From the NCBI GenBank assembly GCA_016713925.1, contig JADJOH010000007.1:979501-1043500 (forward strand): a DNA stretch of 64,000 bases. Direction: 5' to 3'. Under the pieces are notes generated by a model. It was given only the letters and a program-made list of their open reading frames with translations. It had not been told where the DNA came from and did no database searches. Made by a program: the position numbers and the translations under genes. Shown here piece after piece: positions 57,601-64,000 of the stretch. The stretch comes from Bacteroidota bacterium. Lineage in GTDB: Bacteria; Bacteroidota; Bacteroidia; AKYH767-A; OLB10. Positions within the stretch are counted from its first letter, which is position 1, and each line of letters opens with the position of its first letter.

Positions 57601-59324
57601 ATGAAAAACATTTGTAGTAATTATTTGAAAATTATTCTTTCCATTCTATTGGTATTTGGTTGTATTGTCAATTCTTTTAGTCAAAGAGTCAGGGTCCTGA
57701 TTATAAATGGGGAGCTTCAAAAAATCCGAGTGTATTGAATGGCCCAAATCAAGGAAATGATATCGGTAACCTTTCAAGTGGTTCAGTTGTATCTGTGGGG
57801 AAATTTTATAGAAATGGCATTTGGAATCACGACGTAACGATTATTAAGTATTCTACGGATGGTTCATTATTAAATGAATACTATCTCGATTTCTACAACG
57901 ATTCATTACGTGATGAAGGCGTTAAAATAAAAGTATTGAATGATTTTATTTATGTATTAGTTGCTGCTCAATACTATACTACACCTGGAGTTACTGAAGG
58001 TAATATTGGCGTTATTAAATTAGACTCTAATCTCAATTTGGTAAATCAATTTTCATTTAATTCTGATCCCGGTATCGAAGAGATGCCGATTGATATGGGA
58101 TTGGATCAATCGGGTAATGTATATGTTATTGGATGGGCTGAAAGACCGGCAACCGGTAGAGATTTCGTTTTTATCAAGCTGGACCAAAATCTGAATTTTA
58201 TTTTTTCCAAATACAATTCTTCGCCCGGAAATTACTCTGACGAACCTTCCGAAATAGCCGTTGAAGCAAATGGAGTATGTAACATAGTTGGTACAAAGAA
58301 TAGTTTGGCAAAAGGTTCACAAATATCCGTTTTAAAATACTGGGGGAATGGTGTCCTTCTATGGCAAAAAACTTATGATATTAAAACAAATCAAGCATTA
58401 GATGATTTGGGACATTATGTAACTTTTGATCCTAGTAATGGCGATGTATTCGTAGCCGGGGTAGGTCAAACATCTTTGGGAGGATACAACGAATGGATAG
58501 TATTACGCTATGATGCAATTGATGGATCAAGGAAATGGATAAAACGTATGACTGCTTCGAATAAAAGTTTTTATCCACGTGGTTTGGAATATTATAATTT
58601 AGGTGCACTATACATTTGTGGAGCTATTGGAAGTATTGCCTCTAATAATGTTGACTTACAAGTCAGAAAACTTGATCCATCCAACGGAAATGTACTTTGG
58701 AATAGAACATTTGATGGTATTGCAACTGGAATTGAAGATAATGATAGATTGTCTTCAATGTTAGTTAGTCCCTCCGAAGAAATATTTCTAATGGGTAGTA
58801 CTGATGATGGTTATTTCAATGGATCGAATGTTTTTCATCTGGTTTTGAAATATAATTCTTCCGGTAACTTAATTTGGTCTAGTAAATTACATGCGGGATT
58901 TCCTATTCATGCAGGTTGGACAGCCGAACACGCAACTTATCATGCAGGTAGCCAATCCTTGTATGTATCAGGAACTCGATATGCTTCTCCTTCAATAATT
59001 TGGACTACTACGAAGTATTCTACTGCATTGCCGGTCGTTGATGAAACTTATTCAAATAGATCTTTGCAAGCAAGTACCAATTATAGTAAGAAAGGAGAGT
59101 TAAATATTTATCCTAATCCTGCGGATCAATTCTTCTATTTAAGACTGGATGAAGAAAGGGAAGGGCAACTTGTAATAACTGATTTGTCCGGTAAGATTGT
59201 TTATCAAAGGAGTAATGTAGTAATGCCCTTTGAGGTCATTTCCGGTGATTGGAGTTCCGGAGTGTACTTCGTCACATTTAATTGTGGCGACCGAATTTAT
59301 AAGGAGAAGGTGATAAAAAATTAG
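57601..59324 (+). CDS. Secreted protein with T9SS sorting domain, frameshifted
   Basis: Joined length about 574 aa. The signal peptide begins at 57601 (MKNICSNYLKIILSILLVFG..., cleavage near SFSQ). The first frame breaks in the A-run 57683-57685; one more A gives SQKSQGPDYKWGASKNPSVLNG and continues to 59324. The middle has about eight blade-like repeats that each mention a subject (for example VYVIGWAERP, DVFVAGVGQT, FLMGSTDDG), like beta-propeller repeats. The C-terminus is a type A sorting domain (IYPNPADQFFYLRL ... KVIKN). It is exported by the T9SS; substrate unknown. Confidence 0.8.
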
Positions 59325-59338
59325 ATGTAAATAAATTA

Positions 59339-59401
59339 TGGATCACATAAAGAATCAATTAATACTTGCCAGGTAATATTTGTCATTTTTTATGTGATCC
59401 A
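59339..59401. repeat. 13-bp perfect inverted repeat
   Basis: TGGATCACATAAA at 59339-59351 and TTTATGTGATCCA at 59389-59401, separated by 37 nt, after the T9SS gene stop at 59324. No T-run follows the right arm, so a terminator role is not clear. Confidence 0.6.
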
Positions 59402-59418
59402 AATATTCATAGAAAATT

Positions 59419-59751
59419 ATGCTAGAAGAATCAAAAGAAATTTATAATAGAGTATTTCAACTTCACAAAGAAGGATATTCATCGGATAAGATACAAACAA
59501 TACTTAGAAAAGAAGGTCTGCAGGATACATTTCTAACGGAAGCTCTCTGCAAATTAAAATTAGTTATCTACAAAAAACGAAAGGGCAGGGGAGTGACCCT
59601 CATGATAGCGGGTGGTATAATTTTGCTGACAGGCTTTATAATGACTGTTTTCCTCTTTCATGCGGACCATAATTTTGATATCTTTATGTATGGCTTTACC
59701 ATCATCGGCACCTTAATATTGGGTTATGGTGCATATGAAGTATTGCAATGA
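59419..59751 (+). CDS. Hypothetical membrane protein
   Basis: 110 aa, not recognised. The first ~55 residues are helical and charged (IYNRVFQLHKEGYSSDKIQTIL looks like a short helix-turn-helix-like region), followed by two membrane helices (about 57-80 and 88-108) with a short loop. It is flanked by inverted repeats at 59339-59401 and 59854-59904. No function can be given. Confidence 0.62.
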   Translation: MLEESKEIYNRVFQLHKEGYSSDKIQTILRKEGLQDTFLTEALCKLKLVIYKKRKGRGVTLMIAGGIILLTGFIMTVFLFHADHNFDIFMYGFTIIGTLILGYGAYEVLQ

Positions 59752-59921
59752 GTAGAAAGAATAGCTTGTAAATGTTAGGGCATTGTAAAAGGAATTACAC
59801 TTTTAATTCGTTCAATGATCATTTTCGTGCACCTCTACACTACCTTCGCCATGTATCACAGAACTATTTGTATTTCAATAAATTGATCTGTTTATTCTGT
59901 GATAGTTTATAATTGCTTAAC

Positions 59922-59953
59922 TTGCCTTTAATTGGTGAAAAAATATAATTTTG
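59922..59953 (+). promoter_or_regulatory. Promoter upstream of the GT-C-like gene
   Basis: TTG at 59922-59924, 21-nt spacer, TAATTTTG at 59946-59953. The main gene starts 161 nt downstream, leaving a long leader that could contain the 41-aa ORF. Confidence 0.5.
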
Positions 59954-59968
59954 CCAGCTACAATAGCA

Positions 59969-60094
59969 ATGAATAATTTCTCCTATAGAAGTATGTCTTT
60001 AAATCCGCGAATGGGAAATCCTGCCGGACAACTTTCTAATAATTTATGGGATAAGAGCGGTTTGATTCACCTGTATTTCTTCCTACACTTTTAA
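59969..60094 (+). CDS. Possible small leader ORF, 41 aa
   Basis: Starts with ATG at 59969, 15 nt after the strong promoter box TAATTTTG, and ends 20 nt before the next gene. It reads MNNFSYRSMSLNPRMGNPAGQ at the start and has no recognisable domain. It could be a leader peptide, a real small protein, or chance. Because the region is prone to indels, the frame could also be wrong. Confidence 0.25.
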   Translation: MNNFSYRSMSLNPRMGNPAGQLSNNLWDKSGLIHLYFFLHF

Positions 60095-60114
60095 ATCGTT
60101 CCCGGAAAATATAT

Positions 60115-61730
60115 ATGAATAATTTAAAGGGATCAACGTGGATGGATAATGATAAAATCCATTGGTTTTTGCATTGGTAGCCTCCGTACTGTTCATTGGC
60201 ATGAATGGCTATTCCTTTAACTATGGTGATCAGGAGGAACATTTACCGCAGGTGTATAACCTTTTTAATCCTTCACTCTATCCGAATGATTATTTCATGG
60301 TTCCCAATGAATTGACATTTAGTGTTCGCTTTTATTATAAATGGCTGGTGTATGGTGTGTCCTTGCTCACTGGTGTGGAAACGGCTTGTTTCCTGCTAAC
60401 GATGACTGCCCTAATCGTTTCCGCCTGGTCGGTGAGCAAAATTTCAATGTACTTTGATAACAGTAAGCTCACAGCATTTATCGCCCCGGTACTATTGCTT
60501 TTGTTTTTTAATACGATGTGTATTGGAGATAATAGCTTTCAGGACAATGAACTGATAGGCTCTACTCTTGCGGTGATGTTTTGTGCGCTGGCTTTTGTCT
60601 ATTACTTTAAAGAAAAGTATTTATGGATGGCCGTATGTATCGGGCTCGGCGGATTGTTTCAGATTTTAGCCGCATTGATTGTGGCGATATTACTTTGTTC
60701 TATGCTGGTTTTTCATAACCGCAAATCCATTCCAACCGTAGCGGGTTATTTCTCTGTTTTCATTTTAGTTTCTCTCCCAATGCTCGGCCCCATTCTTTAC
60801 CGACAGTTTATCATGGATCAGCAATTTGATAAGTCGGCCTATTACATCGCTCTGTATAAAATCAGAAATCCGAATCATTATCTCCCATCTTATTTTCCAA
60901 AGATGGAATATCTGAAATTTACACTTCTTGCCGCCGCTTCATTTCTTTCGATGTATCTCTTTAAAGTGAAGAATGGTAAATTCGTTTTGAAATTGACGGC
61001 CATTGTTGTGGCAGGGATGATTGCCTACTACCTTTTGCTGGAAAAAGCAGGGTACATGGGAGTAGGGAAGACGCAATGGTTTAAAGCGACCATTTGGCTG
61101 ACATTATGTTATTCCATTCAGATTTCAATAGCTGTGAAAAAAGTGATTTGTCTTGTGCTGGACGAGAAAAGGTTATTGAGAGTCGCTTGCCTGTCCGCCA
61201 TTCCATTAGTAGTGATAGTTACTTTTATTATCTTTCAATCTGCGCTTATTCCGCATCCCTTCTTTAAAAGCAAATACCGGATCGGAAACTACCAAAAGAG
61301 TGATATCCAGAAGATGCACGAATGGATCGCCCTCAACACACCCGTGGATGCTGTTTTTCTTGTGAGTCCGGGTAATCTTTCTTTTCTCTGTGATGCCAAA
61401 CGGTCATTGCTGATTGCACATAAATCCGTAATACATGAACCCTATTTCCTCATTCCCTGGGCAAATAATTTCCAACGCATCTTCGAATTTAAATACGATA
61501 CCCTTGTTAATATGAGTCCGCTGGAAGCCGGTAAAATGGGCTATAACCGTAGGCCCTATTTTCCCGTAAAAGGGGAAAAACTAGATTATCGCCTCGATAA
61601 TAGGAAGGAATGTACTTTTACAAATCAATTGGGAAGGGAAATTCATAGGGAGGGCGATTATATATTGACTGAAATTCGAAAAGAGCAAGCTGTGGATGTT
61701 CATCTCAATGCACCCGGTACGGTTGAATAA
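60115..61730 (+). CDS. Polytopic membrane protein, GT-C-like, frameshifted start
   Basis: Joined length about 538 aa from ATG at 60115 (MNNLKGSTWMDNDK). One extra A in the run 60154-60157 gives DKNPLVFALVASVLF and joins the long frame that otherwise begins at a TTG at 60162. About nine to eleven hydrophobic segments are seen, and the first loop holds NYGDQEEHLPQVYNLFNPSLYPND, the pattern of DUF6798-type and other integral GT-C-like proteins. It is probably a membrane sugar-handling enzyme; the adjacent GT2 (35 nt downstream) may supply a polyprenyl-linked sugar. Confidence 0.72.
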
Positions 61731-61765
61731 AATAGTCCTGCACGAACGAGGATAAAATAAATAAA

Positions 61766-62698
61766 ATGACAACAGATCTTTCCATCATAGTTCCAATTTA
61801 TAACGAACAGGAGAATATCAATAAGCTCTATCTGCGATTAAAAGCTGTGGCAGAAGGGATGAAAGTCTCTCATGAATTTGTTTTTATTAACGACGGGAGC
61901 AGGGACAATTCACTTTCCTTAATCAAGGAACTTGCAGCGAAAGACAAGAGCGTAAAATACATCAATTTCAGCCGGAACTTCGGACACCAGATCGCGGTGA
62001 CTGCCGGTATAGACCACGTTAAAGGAAATGCTGTAGTCATCATCGATGCCGATTTGCAGGATCCTCCTGAATTGATTCCGGAGATGTATGCGAAGATGAA
62101 AGATGGTTTCCAGGTCGTTTATGCCCGCAGGAGAAGAAGAGCGGGAGAGAGCCTTTTAAAGAAGTTTACGGCAAAGATGTTTTACCGGATATTGGCCGGC
62201 ATTACCTCTATCGATATTCCTGTAGACACCGGCGACTTCCGCATCATGGATAAAGTGATTGTAGATGTCTTGCGCGAGATGCCCGAGCAACAGAAATTCC
62301 TTCGCGGACAAATTTCCTGGATTGGATTCAAACAGACCTATGTGGAATACGACAGAGATGAACGCCATGCAGGTGAGACAGGATACACGTATAAAAAAAT
62401 GATTCGCTTCGCCCTCGATGGCATTACCTCTTTTTCAAATCTTCCACTCAAGTTCGCTACCATCGCCGGCTTTGTCGTTTCCGGAATCACCTTCCTTGTC
62501 ATTCTTTACGCCCTCTACGCCCGCTTCATTGCCAAGGATTACGTTCCGGGTTGGACCTCATTGATTCTCGCCGTACTGTTCATCGGTGGCGTGCAACTGA
62601 TCACCATCGGTATCATCGGCGAATACATCAGTCGTTTGAGCGCGAACGTGAGAAACCGACCGCTGTATATTAAGAGTGATACGAATATTGAGGGGTGA
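61766..62698 (+). CDS. Glycosyltransferase family 2 (polyprenyl-phosphate sugar synthase type)
   Basis: 310 aa. GT-A motifs: IIVPIYNEQENI, INDGSRDNS, NFSRNFGHQIAVTAGID and the DxD in IDADLQDPPE. Two membrane helices at the C-terminus (about 230-255 and 265-290) match the GtrB/ArnC/DPM1-like enzymes that make polyprenyl-phosphate sugars. It forms an operon with the preceding GT-C-like membrane protein, which fits a donor-plus-acceptor enzyme pair. Confidence 0.88.
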   Translation: MTTDLSIIVPIYNEQENINKLYLRLKAVAEGMKVSHEFVFINDGSRDNSLSLIKELAAKDKSVKYINFSRNFGHQIAVTAGIDHVKGNAVVIIDADLQDPPELIPEMYAKMKDGFQVVYARRRRRAGESLLKKFTAKMFYRILAGITSIDIPVDTGDFRIMDKVIVDVLREMPEQQKFLRGQISWIGFKQTYVEYDRDERHAGETGYTYKKMIRFALDGITSFSNLPLKFATIAGFVVSGITFLVILYALYARFIAKDYVPGWTSLILAVLFIGGVQLITIGIIGEYISRLSANVRNRPLYIKSDTNIEG

Positions 62699-63151
62699 AA
62701 TTAACACAAAGTGTTTCACTGATGCTGAAGGTGAATTACAAGAATTCAATGCTATTGAGGAGGATGTGGTAGAAGGTGTGCTATCATTCTTAGTTTAATT
62801 TGATGTACTTATAGTTATTGTAAAGAAAATCTTCATTTCCCTATATTTTTACTTAATAATTGCATGCGATATCATTCCTGACTTGTACGTTTTAGTGCGG
62901 TGTTTTCAAATTTCTAATGGATTTAGATTGATAGGGACATAATGTTTACGGCTTTTAACTCCAACTAAGTTAGAGCTTCGGTCGGCATGCACGAAAACGA
63001 AGGCTGCACAGAAGGTTCGGCAGAGAACATTAAGCAGCTTTTGAAGATGAATAAAATCGCTTTTTCCCGGAAATTCGACTTTATTTTTCAACCATTAATA
63101 ATCTTAGTTTTGAATAAAAGGATATTCTGATAATTAAATCTTCTCTTTAAA

Positions 63152-63217
63152 CGCAGCGAACGCCGCGAACCCGCCGCGAACGCAGCGCCTGCCTGCCGAA
63201 GCTTCAGCATAGGTAGG
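63152..63217. repeat. GC-rich tandem repeat followed by an imperfect palindrome
   Basis: Nearly four copies of a 9-nt unit CGC(A/C)GCGAA at 63152-63187, with two extra C between copies 2 and 3. Directly after it comes the palindrome CCTGCCTGCCGAAG / CTTCAGCATAGGTAGG centred on AAGCTT (63188-63217). Its base composition differs sharply from the AT-rich surroundings. Confidence 0.6.
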
Positions 63218-63381
63218 TTTAAGTTTGGAATCGTTACTGCTCTGGTAGGTGTTTCAATCACTCTAATTTCCTTTATGCCTGTTCTTAGTACGGTTAAATT
63301 AGAAAACCATTAACTTAACCGAATGAATTCAGTTAACATATAATTTCACCCGTAAATGCAGGTACAATTCAGGAGAAAATC

Positions 63382-63426
63382 TTGCTTCTTCAGGATTATT
63401 TACCCTATATTTGCATGATATATCAT
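63382..63426 (+). promoter_or_regulatory. hipBA promoter and palindromic operator candidate
   Basis: TTG at 63382-63384, 21-nt spacer, TATATTTG at 63406-63413, then the perfect 12-bp palindrome ATGATATATCAT at 63415-63426 overlapping the expected start of transcription. A related element occurs at 62861-62877. Confidence 0.6.
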
Positions 63427-63451
63427 TCACTAACGGCATAATAAGTACTTT

Positions 63452-63799
63452 ATGACTGATAAATCACTCAGTAATTGGGTTGCAATGAGCGATAAAGCTT
63501 TAGCGGAACGAATTGGCGTTTTTGTAAAGTATCATCGTCTGGAGCAGAATAAAACGCAAGATCATCTGGCTGCAGCCGCCGGTATCAGTCGTTCAACGCT
63601 AAGTTTGTTGGAAAGAGGGGAGACGGTTACCCTTGCTACATTAATACAGGTGTTAAGGGTATTGGATCAACTGCAATTCATGAATGCGTTTCTTGTAGAG
63701 GAAAATATAAGCCCACTTGCTTTGGCAAAATTGGAAAAAGAAAAACGCAAACGGGCCAGTGGCAGGAAGGAAGAAAATGAGAACGAATCAGAATGGTAA
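63452..63799 (+). CDS. hipB: HipB-like XRE-family antitoxin
   Basis: 115 aa. A Cro/C1-type helix-turn-helix fills residues ~20-75: LAERIGVFVKYHRLEQNKTQDHLAAAAGISRSTLSLLERGETVTLATLIQVL. It precedes a HipA-like gene by 3 nt, so it is the antitoxin of a type II HipBA pair. A promoter (TTG at 63382, TATATTTG at 63406-63413) and a perfect palindrome ATGATATATCAT (63415-63426) lie just upstream; the palindrome overlaps the expected transcription start, a natural site for autorepression. Confidence 0.88.
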   Translation: MTDKSLSNWVAMSDKALAERIGVFVKYHRLEQNKTQDHLAAAAGISRSTLSLLERGETVTLATLIQVLRVLDQLQFMNAFLVEENISPLALAKLEKEKRKRASGRKEENENESEW

Positions 63800-63802
63800 A
63801 CC

Positions 63803-64000
63803 ATGAATGTAGCATCAGTTAAAATATGGGATAAAGAAGTGGGTGCTGTAGCCTGGAATGAGGCGAAAGGCTATGCCACATTTGAATATCATCCTTCGTT
63901 CAAACAATTTGGCTGGGATTTGGCACCAATGAAAATGCCTATTGGATTTTCCACAAATCAATTTGCTTTTCCTGAACTCAGGGCAGACAAAAACGCTGCT
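63803..64000 (+). CDS. hipA: HipA-like toxin, partial (cut by right edge)
   Basis: 66 residues visible from ATG at 63803. The sequence VKIWDKEVGAVAWNEAKGYATFEYHPSF and the following PMKMPIGFS are the N-terminal Couple_HipA-type segment (beta strands typical of HipA serine/threonine kinase toxins). The kinase core lies beyond the window. It starts 3 nt after the HipB stop, so translation is coupled. Confidence 0.85.
   Translation, partial: MNVASVKIWDKEVGAVAWNEAKGYATFEYHPSFKQFGWDLAPMKMPIGFSTNQFAFPELRADKNAA

Larger units (their letters stand above)
59752..60114. other. Intergenic region with inverted repeat and promoter
   Basis: 363 nt without a confident gene. It holds a perfect 10-bp inverted repeat (TATCACAGAA at 59854-59863, TTCTGTGATA at 59895-59904), the promoter at 59922-59953 and a possible 41-aa ORF at 59969-60094. 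Nothing else is recognised. Confidence 0.6.
62699..63451. other. Long intergenic region before hipBA
   Basis: 753 nt without a supported gene. It holds an element at 62839-62877 resembling the hipBA promoter/operator (TATATTTT, then TGCATGCGATATCATTC), a GC-rich tandem repeat and palindrome (63152-63217), a 7-bp inverted repeat (CGGTTAA 63291-63297, TTAACCG 63315-63321) and the hipBA promoter. It may be a remnant of a lost gene or a landing site for repeats. Confidence 0.55.

Noticed and set aside
59339..59401. The 13-bp inverted repeat as a rho-independent terminator.
   Set aside because: The loop is 37 nt and no T-run follows the right arm.
59854..59904. CRP-type binding site because of TGTGA and TCACA elements.
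   Set aside because: The arms are in the outward order (TCACA then TGTGA) and 31 nt apart, unlike the TGTGA-N6-TCACA arrangement.
62906..63091. Open frame of 61 aa on the minus strand in the gap before hipBA.
   Set aside because: No start-site context, domain or coupling. The region is dominated by repeats, so it is probably chance, although a decayed gene cannot be excluded.
1..64000. CRISPR arrays, rRNA genes, insertion sequences.
   Set aside because: No regularly spaced repeat-spacer pattern, no rRNA-like sequence and no transposase was recognised on either strand.

Overview
The window looks like a chromosomal segment of a member of the Bacteroidota, probably an environmental genome. The evidence is four proteins with a type IX secretion (T9SS) type A C-terminal sorting domain, an LruC-type lipoprotein, a TonB-dependent receptor with an N-terminal carboxypeptidase-regulatory-like domain paired with a DUF4249-type lipoprotein, a YtxH/holin-like envelope trio, and promoters of the form TTG-N(18-22)-TAnnTTTG. 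No plasmid, phage, insertion sequence or CRISPR array was found.

Layout. (1) 1-3423: a secreted parallel beta-helix protein, cut by the left edge, and an LruC lipoprotein. (2) 3512-18676: an exopolysaccharide/O-antigen-like locus on the minus strand with an acyltransferase, several glycosyltransferases, an O-antigen polymerase/ligase-like protein, a Wzx-like flippase, a Wzz/GumC-like co-polymerase with a degenerate kinase domain, a TolC-like protein and the initiating phosphoglycosyl transferase. A plus-strand pair (glycosyltransferase and methyltransferase, 5477-7473) sits inside it. (3) 18696-22763: a single-domain response regulator and a large hybrid histidine kinase directly upstream of the polysaccharide genes, probably a dedicated phosphorelay. 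(4) 22895-38845: mostly minus-strand housekeeping and envelope genes: kdsA, an RlmI-type methyltransferase, a secreted M1 aminopeptidase, a SprB-repeat surface protein, a SLC13-type transporter, MarR, YceI, a YtxH/holin trio, a heptosyltransferase, and an ECF sigma/anti-sigma pair. (5) 38923-45704: phoH, purC, an acyltransferase, a coiled-coil lipoprotein and a dockerin-containing secreted protein. (6) 45836-50223: an arginine group, with arginine decarboxylase and arginase divergent across a region carrying two copies of a dyad, followed by argS. (7) 50234-64000: YiiX-like hydrolase, small lipoprotein, terC, tRNA-Pro(GGG), TonB receptor/DUF4249 pair, AlbA_2 protein, a T9SS protein, a GT-C-like membrane protein with a GT2 partner, and a HipB/HipA toxin-antitoxin module cut by the right edge.

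Reading quality matters here. At least nine genes, and perhaps ten, are broken by a single-base change, nearly always in a short homopolymer, and the protein sequence resumes cleanly in another frame. I read these mainly as sequencing/assembly indels and give the joined gene extents. Functional claims come from motifs recognised by eye; no database search was run.
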